From Agromyces protaetiae (GTDB taxonomy: Bacteria; Actinomycetota; Actinomycetes; Actinomycetales; Microbacteriaceae), in the NCBI RefSeq assembly GCF_030866785.1, contig NZ_CP133018.1, positions 1 through 64,000 on the forward strand: 64,000 nt of DNA, given 5' to 3'. The number at the start of each line of letters is the position of its first letter. Within the stretch, counting starts at the first letter, position 1. Below are positions 44,890-54,232 of this stretch, in pieces. Position numbers and translations under genes: made by a program. Below the pieces are notes generated by a model that had not been told where the DNA came from, ran no database searches, and worked only from the letters and a program-made list of their open reading frames with translations.

Positions 44890-46197
44890 GTGATCGATGG
44901 TCGTCAGCACCACGACGAGCGTGCAGCCGCCCGTGAGCGCATCGCGCCCGGCTACACCCAGCAGGACTCGCTTCCACCCGTTCCCTGGGACGACGGCGAG
45001 GGCGTCCGCATCAGCGGGCTCGACGTCTTCGTCGTCGCGCCGGACGGCGTGAACCTCGTCGTCGTGCGGGTCCGCACGACGACCGACGGGCTCGTGGGCT
45101 GGGGGTGCGCCACGTTCACGCAGCGCGCCTTCGCCGTGGCATCCGTCATCGAGACGTATCTCGCTCCGCTCGTGACGGGACGGTCCGTGCACGACATCAC
45201 CGACGTCTGGCTGACGACGACGGTCGACTCCTACTGGCGCGGCGGCCCCGTGCTCAACAGCGCGCTCTCGGGGATCGACCAGGCGCTCTGGGACATCAAG
45301 GGGAAGCTCGCCGGCGTTCCCGTCTGGCAGCTGCTCGGCGGTCGCGTGCGGACCGTGGCGGAGGCCTACACCCATGCGTCCGGCCGTGACGTCGCGGAGC
45401 TCGCCGATCAGGTCGAGCAGTGCATCGAGGCCGGGTACCGTCACGTGCGCTGTCAGATCACGGTCCCGGGCACCGCGACGTATGGCGCGGCACAGCAGTC
45501 GAGTCGCGACGTGTTCTGGGATCCCGACGCGTACGTCCGTCTTCTGCCCCGGGTCTTCGAGGGGCTCGCCGAGCGATTCGGCGGCCGCGTGCGCCTGATC
45601 CACGACATCCACGAGCGACTCGCGCCGGCCGATGCCGTCGGGCTCGTCCGCGCGCTCGAGCCGTACGACCTGCTGTTCGTGGAGGACCCGGTGGCGCCGG
45701 AGGACGTCGAATGGCTGCGGCGGATCCGCGAGTCGACGACCGTGCCCCTCGCCTTCGGCGAGCTGATCACGGACCCGGCGCGGTACCTCCCGCTCATGTC
45801 GGAGCGGCTGATCGACTTCGTGCGCTGCCACATCTCGGCGATCGGCGGCCTGACCCCGGCGATCCGGCTCGCGTCGCTCGCGGAGGCGTACGGCGTCCGC
45901 ACCGCCTGGCACGGCCCCCGCGACGTGTCGCCGATCGGCCACGCGGCCAACCTCGCCCTCGACATCGCGTCGCCGGCATTCGGCATCCACGAGCACTTCG
46001 AGTTCTCCGACGCCGCGCGCGAACTGTTCCCGGGGACCCCGGTGACCGTGGACGGCGCGCTCGCCCCGACCGAGGGCGCCGGGCTCGGCGTCGAGCTCGA
46101 CGAGCGTGGAGCGGCGGCACACCCCCCTGTCTCAGCCACGACGAACTGGCACTACAGCCGAGTCCGTCGACGTGACGGCGCTTCGCAGCGTCCGTGA
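44890..46197 (+). CDS. Enolase superfamily mandelate racemase-like dehydratase (ManD-like)
   Basis: A 435-residue member of the enolase superfamily. An N-terminal capping domain is followed by a barrel with the metal-site segment LIHDIHERLAP, LFVEDPVAPEDVEWL, the GELITDP strand and TAWHGPRDVSPIGHAANLAL. These are the signature of the ManD (mannonate dehydratase/RspA-like) subgroup. Sugar-acid dehydration fits a locus with a uronate-dehydrogenase-like protein; the exact acid is unknown. GTG 44890 has GAGGAGGAACC upstream. It leads the plus-strand operon with the importer. Confidence 0.85.
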   Translation: MIDGRQHHDERAAARERIAPGYTQQDSLPPVPWDDGEGVRISGLDVFVVAPDGVNLVVVRVRTTTDGLVGWGCATFTQRAFAVASVIETYLAPLVTGRSVHDITDVWLTTTVDSYWRGGPVLNSALSGIDQALWDIKGKLAGVPVWQLLGGRVRTVAEAYTHASGRDVAELADQVEQCIEAGYRHVRCQITVPGTATYGAAQQSSRDVFWDPDAYVRLLPRVFEGLAERFGGRVRLIHDIHERLAPADAVGLVRALEPYDLLFVEDPVAPEDVEWLRRIRESTTVPLAFGELITDPARYLPLMSERLIDFVRCHISAIGGLTPAIRLASLAEAYGVRTAWHGPRDVSPIGHAANLALDIASPAFGIHEHFEFSDAARELFPGTPVTVDGALAPTEGAGLGVELDERGAAAHPPVSATTNWHYSRVRRRDGASQRP

Positions 46198-46244
46198 CCC
46201 GAGACCGCACCCGCGGTCGCACACCCTGAAGGAAGGAAATCGCA

Positions 46245-47564
46245 ATGAGGCGTCCTCTCATCGGCATCGGCGCGGCGGCGGCAGCGCTCGTCGTGCTGGC
46301 CGGCTGCGGCACCGGCGGCACCGGCCCGCAGTCGCAGACCACGGCAGACGACATCAGCACGGAGATGACCGACGAACCGGTCACGCTCACGATCTCCTAC
46401 GCGAGCGACCCACCGATCACGCCGTTGGTCGAAGGGTTCACCGAGCTGTACCCCAACGTGACCATCGAACTCGTGCAGACCCCGTTCGCCGACTACCAGA
46501 CGAGCCTCAAGCTCGCACTCGGCTCGGACGACGCACCCGACATCGTGCAGTACAGCCCCGGCCCGATGCGCTCCATCGTGCCGGCGGGACTCGTCGAGAA
46601 GCTCGACGGCTACGCCGATGCCTACGGCTGGCGAGACCAGGTCGACCCGTCGTTGCTCGGCATGCTGACCTCGAACGAGACCGCGACCGAGTACGGCACC
46701 GGCGACCTGTACGCCGTCCCCGGCGCGATTCAGCTCATCGGCGTCTTCTACAACAAGGGACTCGTGGACGCCGCCGGGATCGAGGGGATCCCGGAGACGC
46801 TCGCGGACTTCGAGGCGGATCTGGCGGCCGTGCAGGCGAGCGGCGTGAGCGCGCCCGTCGCGATGCCGGCCTTCGGGATCGGAGGCTTCCAGTTGTGGGG
46901 CGCGCTGGCGAGCGTCCTCGGTGACGTCGACGAGTTCAACGCGTGGGTCTACGGCAAGGACGGCGCGACCCTCACCGAGAACCCGGGCTTCACGGAGGCT
47001 GCCGCCCTCGTCCAGGAGTGGGCCGCCGCGGGCTACTTCACGTCCGGCGCGGCGGCCGTCGCCGACGCCGACGCGATCTCCGCGTTCCAGACCGGCCAGA
47101 ACGCGTACTACGTGACGGGCAACTGGAACACCAAGGTGTTCGACGAGGCGCTCGGCGACGACCTCGGCTTCTTCCTCCTGCCCGGCGCGTCGGCGTCGAC
47201 GCCCGCGGTGGCGACCGCGTCCGGCTTCCCGTACTCGATCTCCTCGCGATCGGAGCACAAGAACGTCGCGGCGGCGTTCCTGAACTTCATCGTCGGGCAG
47301 GACGCGGCCGCGGGGGTCGTCGAGAGCGGGTTCGTGCCCGTGACCCCGAACGCGTCGGACGGCGCAACCGGAGTGCCGGCGACGATCCAGGACGCGTACC
47401 TCAGTGTGATCGACGGCGGCGGGACCGCGCCGTTCGCCAACTGGGCGACCAGCTCGATGATCGACACACTCACCTCCGGTGCCCAGGGCCTCATCAACGG
47501 GACGACCACACCCGAGGCCTTCGTCGAATCGCTGCAGGCCGACTGGGAGTCGAACCGGCCGTGA
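46245..47564 (+). CDS. Sugar ABC importer, substrate-binding lipoprotein
   Basis: A 439-residue family 1 binding protein. The signal peptide ends in a lipobox (VLAGC, C21). The mature part starts with a Thr/Gly-rich linker, then VTLTISYASDPPITPLVEGF. GAAGGAAGG lies upstream of the ATG. It follows the dehydratase by 47 bp and is followed by two permease genes with overlaps. The likely ligand is an oligosaccharide or sugar acid handled by the adjoining enzymes. Confidence 0.93.
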   Translation: MRRPLIGIGAAAAALVVLAGCGTGGTGPQSQTTADDISTEMTDEPVTLTISYASDPPITPLVEGFTELYPNVTIELVQTPFADYQTSLKLALGSDDAPDIVQYSPGPMRSIVPAGLVEKLDGYADAYGWRDQVDPSLLGMLTSNETATEYGTGDLYAVPGAIQLIGVFYNKGLVDAAGIEGIPETLADFEADLAAVQASGVSAPVAMPAFGIGGFQLWGALASVLGDVDEFNAWVYGKDGATLTENPGFTEAAALVQEWAAAGYFTSGAAAVADADAISAFQTGQNAYYVTGNWNTKVFDEALGDDLGFFLLPGASASTPAVATASGFPYSISSRSEHKNVAAAFLNFIVGQDAAAGVVESGFVPVTPNASDGATGVPATIQDAYLSVIDGGGTAPFANWATSSMIDTLTSGAQGLINGTTTPEAFVESLQADWESNRP

Positions 47565-48481
47565 CCCAGGCGCTGATCGGGAGCGAGCGCGCGAGCGCGC
47601 GCTCGCTCCCCAAGCGGAGATCACGCAGGAAGCTCCGCGCCTTCCTCTACATCCTGCCGGCCGCGGCCGTGTACGTCGGGTTCAGCATCTGGCCGGCGCT
47701 CAACACGGTGTACTACTCGGTGCTGAAGTGGGACGGGCTGAACGCCGGGACCTGGGTCGGCCTCGACAATTACGTCAACGTCTTCGCCGACCCCAAGCTC
47801 GCCGGATCGGTGCTGCACAGCATTGTGCTCGTGTTCTTCTTCGCGGTCCTGCCGATCATCATCGGCCTGCTGCTCACGGGCCTGCTCATGGGCCGCGGCA
47901 CGCGTGGCATGACGGCCTTCCGGGTGATCTACTTCCTCCCGCAGGTGGTTCCGCTCGTCGCCGTCGGCGTGACCTGGCGCTGGATCTTCGCCGACGACGG
48001 CATCGTCAACGTCGTCCTGCGAGCCATCGGCCTGGGCGCCTTCGCACAGCCCTGGCTCGCGCAGAACGAGACCGCGCTCATCGCGATCGGCATCGTCGGC
48101 ACGTGGTGCATGACGGGCCTGTGCATGATGCTCTTCATCAGCGGCGCACAGAAGATCGACAGCTCCCTGCTCGAAGCCGCCTCGATGGACGGCGCGGGCG
48201 CGTTCCGCAGGTTCCTCGCGGTGGTGCTGCCCGGGCTCAGGGGCGAGATCTCGATCGCCGCGGTCATCACGACGATCGCCGCGCTCGCGAGCTTCGACCT
48301 CATCTACGTCACCACCGGCGGCGGGCCGCAGGATGCGACGACGGTGCCGGGCCTGCTCGTGTACCGACTCGCGTTCAGCTACAACCAGGTCGGCCAGGCG
48401 GCCGCGCTCGCGATCGTGCTCACCGTCCTCATCCTCGTCTTCGTGACGATCATCCGACGCGCCACGAGGGAGAAGGCATGA
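47561..48481 (+). CDS. Sugar ABC importer, permease protein (MalF type)
   Basis: A 306-residue permease with six membrane segments. The basic N-terminus is followed by AFLYILPAAAVYVGFSIWP, and the coupling motif is EAASMDGAGAFRRFLAVVLP. I start it at GTG 47561, in a GTGA overlap with the binding-protein stop. It overlaps the next permease by ATGA. Confidence 0.93.
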   Translation: MTQALIGSERASARSLPKRRSRRKLRAFLYILPAAAVYVGFSIWPALNTVYYSVLKWDGLNAGTWVGLDNYVNVFADPKLAGSVLHSIVLVFFFAVLPIIIGLLLTGLLMGRGTRGMTAFRVIYFLPQVVPLVAVGVTWRWIFADDGIVNVVLRAIGLGAFAQPWLAQNETALIAIGIVGTWCMTGLCMMLFISGAQKIDSSLLEAASMDGAGAFRRFLAVVLPGLRGEISIAAVITTIAALASFDLIYVTTGGGPQDATTVPGLLVYRLAFSYNQVGQAAALAIVLTVLILVFVTIIRRATREKA

Positions 48482-49284
48482 GACCGTCGCGATCCATCCT
48501 CGCCGTCCGCCACATCGTCCTGATCGTCTTCGCGGTCGCGTTCCTGGTGCCGTTCGTGGGCATCGTCGCGGCCGCGTTCGCGAACAGCAATCCGACCGAA
48601 GAGGGCGTCACGCTCGAGAACTTCGCCCAGGCGTGGGTCGAGGGGCGGTTCAACGACCTCCTCTTCTCGAGCCTGGTGATCGTCGCGCTCGTCGTGCCGA
48701 CGACGGTCGTGCTCTCGGTGTTCGCGGGGTACGGCCTGGCGGTGCTCACCCCGCCGGGCAACCGCTGGATCACGGGTGCGTTCGTGCTCGGCCTGACCCT
48801 GCCGACCGAGCTCGTGATCATCGCGCTGTACTACAACCTGGACTCGGCGGGGCTGACGAACAACTACCTCGGCATCGCGCTCGCCGAGATCGCCCTGTTC
48901 CTGCCGTTCGGCATCTTCTGGATGCACACGCACTTCAGTGGCATCCCGAGGGAGATCGTCGAGTCCGGGAGGATCGACGGCGCCAGCGATCTGCGCGTGC
49001 TGCTCCGGCTGCTGATGCCGATCTCGGTGCCGGCCCTCACGACGCTCGCGGTGCTGTTCTTCGTGTGGGCGTGGAACCAGTTCCTCATCGTGCTGGTCCT
49101 CATGCAGAGTCCCGCGAAGCGCACGGCCACCGCCGGACTCGGGTACTTCGTGGGTGAGTTCTCGACGAACGTCCCGCTGCTCTCGGCCGCGTCGATCATC
49201 GTGATCGCGCCGGTTGTGATCGTGTACCTGATCTTCCAGCGCAGCTTCGTCGATGGCATCACGCAGGGCGCGGTGAAGGGCTGA
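48478..49284 (+). CDS. Sugar ABC importer, permease protein (MalG type)
   Basis: A 268-residue permease with six membrane segments and the coupling motif ESGRIDGASDLRVLLRLLMP. ATG 48478 overlaps the previous permease stop, with GAGGGAGAAGG upstream. It is the last gene of the plus-strand sugar-acid operon. The next gene, on the opposite strand, ends 33 bp away. Confidence 0.93.
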   Translation: MRPSRSILAVRHIVLIVFAVAFLVPFVGIVAAAFANSNPTEEGVTLENFAQAWVEGRFNDLLFSSLVIVALVVPTTVVLSVFAGYGLAVLTPPGNRWITGAFVLGLTLPTELVIIALYYNLDSAGLTNNYLGIALAEIALFLPFGIFWMHTHFSGIPREIVESGRIDGASDLRVLLRLLMPISVPALTTLAVLFFVWAWNQFLIVLVLMQSPAKRTATAGLGYFVGEFSTNVPLLSAASIIVIAPVVIVYLIFQRSFVDGITQGAVKG

Positions 49285-49317
49285 CGACGCCGATCGCCGA
49301 CGCACCGCGCCCGGTCG

Positions 49318-50892
49318 TCACCCGGTGCGGTGCGCGCCCGGCGGCACGTGCCCGCCGAACAGGTGCGTGACGGTGACGAGCGTGAAGCCGCGATCGCGCA
49401 AGCCGTCCACGATGGCGGGGGCGGCGTCGACGGATGCCTCGTGCGTGTCGTGGAACAGGACGATGCTGCCCGGCCGGGAGCCGTCGACCGCGGTCGCGAT
49501 GAGTTCCTCGACCGTGCGGCCTCGCCAGTCGTTCGTGTCGACGTCCCAGAGGATGGCCGGCAGGCCGGCCGCGTCGAGCACGGCCTGGTTCCACTCGCCA
49601 TACGGCGGGCGGAACATGGTCACGGGTCGGCCCGTGAGCTCGCTGATCGCCTTCGCCGATCCCCGGACCTCCTCCGTCACCTGCTCGGGCGTGAGCTTCG
49701 GCAGCTGGGGGTGGCTCCACGTGTGCGTGGCGATCTCGTGGCCCTCGTCGAGGGCGCGGTGCACGAGATCGGCGCGCGCACGCGCCGCACCGGCCATGAC
49801 GAAGAACGTGGCGGGCGCGCCTCGTTCTCGCAGGTCGTCGAGGAGGCGCTCGGTGAGGCCGGTCGGACCGTCGTCGTACGTGAGCGCGACACACGGCACG
49901 AGCGTGCAGTCGACCCCGTCCGCGGGGGGCGCCGACGGCCCCGAGAATGGCTCGGACGCCGAACCGGTGAACGCGAGGCCCGTCTCGGACGCCGTCTCGG
50001 CGAGCAGGTCGCCGCGCACGACGACGGACGTCGGCTCTGCGGTCGCCTCGAGGCCGAGCGCGAGGAGCTCCGGCGAGGTCACGCCGGGCGGGACCACGAT
50101 CCCGAGCCCCCCGTCGACCGTGACGACGGGATGATCGAGCGCGGCATCAATGAGCCCGAGCTGCCCGGCGTCGGGCTGGGCGAGCGGTGCGGTGCTCAAG
50201 GCGCCGGCGTCCCGGCGCATCCGCTCGGCCACCTCCAGCCAGATGCGCTCGGCCGCACCGTCGAGCCAGAGCTCACGACCCTCGGTGACGCTGCCGGTCC
50301 CGGTATCCGCATAGAGCGTGACCAGGGTGTCCGACGTCGCGCCGTCGGTCGCCGTCCCCGCGACGGTCCGGATGGTCTGGCCCGCGATCGAGCCGAACGC
50401 CGCGATCGCATCGCAGGCGATCGCGACGCCCGTGCCGCCCGCCGGCCCGGTCCTCAGGTCCGCGAGGACGTCGGCGGCCGGCCAGCGGGACGAGCCGGTG
50501 ACACAGCCGCGCTCGCCGAGGCCGGCGCCGGATGCGAAGACCTCTGGCCGGTACTCGACGCCGGCCTGCATCTCCGCCTGCGCGATGGCGCCACGCACGA
50601 GTGCGTCCACGCGTGTGTTGAACGCGTGCATGCCGGGGAGGAGCGCGAAGCGCGCCTGGACGCGGACCTCGTCATTGCGCAGGCGCTGGCCCGGGTAGGG
50701 CCATTCAGGAGCAGCGGATGCCTCGGGCGAGAGCGAGAGCTCAGGTGACGCCGCGGCGGCCGGCGGCCGCCAGGACCCGACCGCCGTGTCGCTCGGTCGG
50801 ATCGCGCAGGCGGCGAGCGTGCTCGAGAGCGCGACGACGAGCAGGGCCGCGGTGACGCGCCCACCGGGTCGGCGTTCCGGTTCGGCGCTCAT
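49318..50892 (-). CDS. Lipoprotein polysaccharide deacetylase
   Basis: A 524-residue exported protein. The signal peptide ends in lipobox LAAC (C29). An N-terminal domain of about 300 residues of unknown fold, resembling the DUF3298/RsiV-type regions seen in other deacetylases, precedes a NodB deacetylase domain (about 320-520) with TYDDGP, HTWSHPQL, FRPPYGEWN and LFHDTHE. The metal-binding Asp and His residues are therefore present. It likely de-N-acetylates peptidoglycan or another surface glycan. It starts at ATG 50892 in an ATGA overlap with the gene before it. Confidence 0.88.
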   Translation of the reverse strand: MSAEPERRPGGRVTAALLVVALSSTLAACAIRPSDTAVGSWRPPAAAASPELSLSPEASAAPEWPYPGQRLRNDEVRVQARFALLPGMHAFNTRVDALVRGAIAQAEMQAGVEYRPEVFASGAGLGERGCVTGSSRWPAADVLADLRTGPAGGTGVAIACDAIAAFGSIAGQTIRTVAGTATDGATSDTLVTLYADTGTGSVTEGRELWLDGAAERIWLEVAERMRRDAGALSTAPLAQPDAGQLGLIDAALDHPVVTVDGGLGIVVPPGVTSPELLALGLEATAEPTSVVVRGDLLAETASETGLAFTGSASEPFSGPSAPPADGVDCTLVPCVALTYDDGPTGLTERLLDDLRERGAPATFFVMAGAARARADLVHRALDEGHEIATHTWSHPQLPKLTPEQVTEEVRGSAKAISELTGRPVTMFRPPYGEWNQAVLDAAGLPAILWDVDTNDWRGRTVEELIATAVDGSRPGSIVLFHDTHEASVDAAPAIVDGLRDRGFTLVTVTHLFGGHVPPGAHRTG

Positions 50893-51530
50893 CCGGGACG
50901 GATCGTCTCGAGGAGGGCCGCGAGCGCGGTGCGGTACTCGGCGAGGTCGACGGCGCTGCCCGCGCGCACCGTGAGCGCGACGCTGCCCGACGGCGTGCCG
51001 ACGACTGCGAGCAGGCCGTGTTCGGCCTCGATGTGGCGGAGCTCGAGACCCGAGGCGAGCGTCTCGATTCGGATCGCGGCGGCCGGGCCGTGGTCGGCGC
51101 CGGACGCCTCGCCGCCGGTGCCGGCCGTGTCGCCGTCGACGGTCTGATCGCCGGAGCCGCCGGAGCCGCCGGGGCCGGGCATCCCGCTCACCGGGGTGTC
51201 GGCGGCTCCGCCGATCAGCTGGGCGACCGCGGCCTCCGCCGCGTCGGGGACGAGCTCGAGCTCGATCGTCAGCGCCTGGTCGGGGGCCACGAGGTCGACG
51301 GTGGAGTCCGAGCCGAAACGTGGGTGCACGACCCATCCGTCACCCGGTGTGAAGGCGACGTCGTCGCCGTCCCGGTGCAGCACCACTCGCTCGATGCCGT
51401 CGGCGATGCGCGGCTCGGTCTCGGCGATCACCCAGGGCACGACGATCGCGGTGGCCGCCGCGATCGCGCCGACGACCGCGACCGAGATCGCGAGGATCCA
51501 GATCGTGCGCGTCCGTCGGCGTCGCGGCAT
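50889..51530 (-). CDS. Single-pass membrane protein of unknown function
   Basis: A 213-residue protein with a basic N-terminus, one membrane segment (about residues 10-34, IWILAISVAVVGAIAAATAIVV) and an extracytoplasmic domain of beta-strand character, interrupted by a Gly/Ser/Asp-rich linker (about 110-140). I do not recognise a family. It overlaps the deacetylase gene by ATGA, so the two are translated together, probably acting at the cell surface. ATG 51530 has GGGAG 7 bases upstream; an in-frame ATG farther upstream lacks this. Confidence 0.75.
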   Translation of the reverse strand: MPRRRRTRTIWILAISVAVVGAIAAATAIVVPWVIAETEPRIADGIERVVLHRDGDDVAFTPGDGWVVHPRFGSDSTVDLVAPDQALTIELELVPDAAEAAVAQLIGGAADTPVSGMPGPGGSGGSGDQTVDGDTAGTGGEASGADHGPAAAIRIETLASGLELRHIEAEHGLLAVVGTPSGSVALTVRAGSAVDLAEYRTALAALLETIRPG

Positions 51531-51682
51531 GCCCACGCTCCCTTCGCCGACGCGCTGCTCCGCGCTGTGCTGCGCGAGCATCGTCAGCGTAGTGGGTGAT
51601 CATCTCCGGTTCGGCGACAGTGACGGGAACTACCCGGTGTGTCCGGAGGACCGCTGAGCACCCCCTCGCGACCACTGAGAGC

Positions 51683-51694
51683 TTAAGCGCTTAA
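51683..51694. promoter_or_regulatory. Perfect palindrome, candidate LacI-family operator
   Basis: TTAAGCGCTTAA is a perfect 12-base palindrome 59 bp upstream of the GH2 gene, whose downstream neighbour is a LacI regulator. Its central CG step and A/T-rich arms match the usual LacI/GalR operator form. It is probably the binding site of the regulator encoded at 54233. Confidence 0.7.
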
Positions 51695-51752
51695 TGTACG
51701 CTGGCTTTCGTCCCGACCTCGGTCTTCCGTCCGTCGCCCATGAGGAGTTGCT

Positions 51753-54221
51753 GTGCTCACCACGCTGGATCTGTCAGGACGCTGGACCTGGAGCGTCGAC
51801 GCGGACGGTCCCACGCCGATGCCGGCGCAGGCCGAGCTCCTCGTCGGACGGGCGGTCGAGGCGGCCGTCCCCGGAGCGGTCCATGCGGACCTGCACGCGG
51901 CGGGCCTGATTGCGGAGCCCCTCGCCGACCGCAATGAAGATGAGGTCGCGTGGGTGTCACGAACCGACTGGCGGCTGAGCCGGAGTTTCGGACCGGTCGC
52001 CGACGCCGAGCGCGTCGACCTCGTGGTCGACGGCGTCGACACCGTCGCGTCGATCTCGGTGAATGGACGCCCGGTCGGGTCCACCAGGAACATGCATCGC
52101 ACGTACCGCTTCGATGTCTCGCCGGATGTCGCGGCGACGAACGAGGTCGACGTGCATTTCACCTCCCCGTACACCGAGGCCGAGCACTGGGAGCGAGAGC
52201 TGGGTGCGCGTCCGAGCGCATACCCGCAGCCGTTCGCATTCATCCGCAAGATGGCCAGCAGCTTCGGCTGGGACTGGGGGCCGACGCTGCCATCGTGTGG
52301 GCTGTGGCGGGGCGTCCGCGTCGAGACCTGGAGCACCGCACGGATCGCCGCGGTGCGCCCGCTCGTCGACGTCTTCGAGGACACCGGGATCCTCACGGCG
52401 CACATCGAGGTCGAACGCGCGGCGTCGGGGATGACGCGCGCACTGCACCTCGAGGTCGAGATCGCCGGACAGGCCGTCCATGCCGAGGTACAGCCCGGCG
52501 AGACCGAGGCGACGGTCGTCGTCGCCGTCCCTGACGTGCAGCGTTGGTCCCCCCGCGGTCTCGGCGAGGCCCACCTGTACGCGGTGGGCATCTCGCTCTG
52601 GAGCGCGGGGGAACATCTGGACACCCGAAGCACCCGCGTCGGCTTCCGCACCGTCTCGATCGAGCGATCACCCGATGCGGACGGCACGCCGTTCGTCGTC
52701 ACGGTGAACGGACTGCCGCTGTTCGTGAAGGGGGTCAACTGGATTCCCGAGAGCGTGTTCCCCGGCACGGTCCCGGCCGAGCGCGTTCGCGAGCGTCTCA
52801 CCCAGGCGGCCGAAGCGAACGTCAACCTGATCCGCGTCTGGGGCGGGGGCGTGTACGAGAGCGAGGAGTTCTATGCCGCGTGCGACGAACTCGGACTGCT
52901 CGTGTGGCAGGACTTCCTCTTCGCCTGCGCCGCGTACCCGGAGGAGGAACCGATCAGGTCCGAGGTGCTCGCCGAGGCCCGCGACAACATCGTGCGGCTG
53001 AGTGCACACCCGAGCCTGGCCGTCTGGAACGGCAACAACGAGAACCTCTGGATGCGCCTGGACAAGAACTGGGCCGAGCAACCGGGCGGTGAGCTCACCT
53101 GGGGTGAGCGCTACTACCTCGAGTGGCTCCCCGACCTCCTCCGCGACCTGGATCCGAGCCGGCCCTATACGGAGGGCAGCCCGTGGTCGGGTGGGTGGGA
53201 GCACGACCCCAACGACGTCGACCACCAGACCTTCCACTCGTGGGACGCGTGGAACGAGGACGACTTCGCGGTCTACCGGGACAGCTCGCCGCGGTTCGTG
53301 TCGGAGTTCGGGTGGCAGGGTGCCGCCACGTGGCGGACCCTCCGCGACGCGGTCACGGATCCGGAACTGCGTGTCGACTCCGAGAACCTGCGGCACCACC
53401 AGAAAGCCATCGACGGCCACGTCAAACTGGCGCGCAACCTGGCACGGCATCTGCCGGTCACGGAGGACTTCGACCGGTGGCATCTGCAGACGCAGTGGAT
53501 GCAGGTCGAAGCGGTTCGCACCGGCGTGCTGCACTGGCGCGCCGGCTGGCCGCGTACCGCCGGCACCATCGTGTGGCAGCTGAACGACCTCTGGCCCGTG
53601 GTCTCGTGGTCGGCGATCGACGGTGCCGGTCGCTGCAAACCGTTGTACTTCGCGCTGCGCGAGATGTACGCGCCCAGGGTCGTGACGATCGAGCCGAACG
53701 GGGAGGGGCTGGAGTTCTGCGCCGTCAACGATGACGACGCGACGTGGCGGACGACCGTGCAGATCACGCGCCGCCGCGTGGACGGCCGGTTCATCGCCGC
53801 TGAGTCGGTGCCGCTCTCGGTGCCGCCGCGAGCGGTCGGCCGGGTCGCGCTCGCGCGGGCGATCTCGGAGGCCGACGATCCCGAGGCGGAGTTCATCGTC
53901 GCCTCCGCTGACGACCGGCGTACGATCTGGCACTTCGCGGCGCCGTCGCGAGCCCGGACGGGCACACTCCCGCCCGACCTGACGGTCACCGTCGTCGACG
54001 GCGGTCTGGACCTCGCGGTCTCGTCGACCGACCTGTTGCGCGACGTGCTCGTGCAACCGGATCGAATCCATCCGGCGGCGACGGTCGATCGCGGCTTCAC
54101 GACGGTGCTGCCCGGCGAGACCGCCGTGTTCCGGGTCCGGGCGCCCGAGCCCCTCGACCCGGCAGCGGCACGCGCCGCGTTCGTCGTCACCTCCCTCAGG
54201 GATATCATCGGTCCGGAGTGA
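51753..54221 (+). CDS. Beta-mannosidase (GH2)
   Basis: The 822-residue product is a family 2 glycosidase most like beta-mannosidase. N-terminal sugar-binding domain (LDLSGRWTWSV through TYRFDVSPDV), immunoglobulin-like domain and barrel follow in order. The acid/base is E430 in AVWNGNNENLWM and the nucleophile E518 in RFVSEFGWQGAATW. The FSWDWGPTLP-like segment SFGWDWGPTLPSCG near 170 is typical of mannosidases. There is no signal peptide. GTG 51753 has GAGGAG upstream, and a LacI-type palindrome lies in the promoter. It probably hydrolyses imported manno-oligosaccharides. Confidence 0.92.
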   Translation: MLTTLDLSGRWTWSVDADGPTPMPAQAELLVGRAVEAAVPGAVHADLHAAGLIAEPLADRNEDEVAWVSRTDWRLSRSFGPVADAERVDLVVDGVDTVASISVNGRPVGSTRNMHRTYRFDVSPDVAATNEVDVHFTSPYTEAEHWERELGARPSAYPQPFAFIRKMASSFGWDWGPTLPSCGLWRGVRVETWSTARIAAVRPLVDVFEDTGILTAHIEVERAASGMTRALHLEVEIAGQAVHAEVQPGETEATVVVAVPDVQRWSPRGLGEAHLYAVGISLWSAGEHLDTRSTRVGFRTVSIERSPDADGTPFVVTVNGLPLFVKGVNWIPESVFPGTVPAERVRERLTQAAEANVNLIRVWGGGVYESEEFYAACDELGLLVWQDFLFACAAYPEEEPIRSEVLAEARDNIVRLSAHPSLAVWNGNNENLWMRLDKNWAEQPGGELTWGERYYLEWLPDLLRDLDPSRPYTEGSPWSGGWEHDPNDVDHQTFHSWDAWNEDDFAVYRDSSPRFVSEFGWQGAATWRTLRDAVTDPELRVDSENLRHHQKAIDGHVKLARNLARHLPVTEDFDRWHLQTQWMQVEAVRTGVLHWRAGWPRTAGTIVWQLNDLWPVVSWSAIDGAGRCKPLYFALREMYAPRVVTIEPNGEGLEFCAVNDDDATWRTTVQITRRRVDGRFIAAESVPLSVPPRAVGRVALARAISEADDPEAEFIVASADDRRTIWHFAAPSRARTGTLPPDLTVTVVDGGLDLAVSSTDLLRDVLVQPDRIHPAATVDRGFTTVLPGETAVFRVRAPEPLDPAAARAAFVVTSLRDIIGPE

Positions 54222-54232
54222 GGGGGGCTTCG

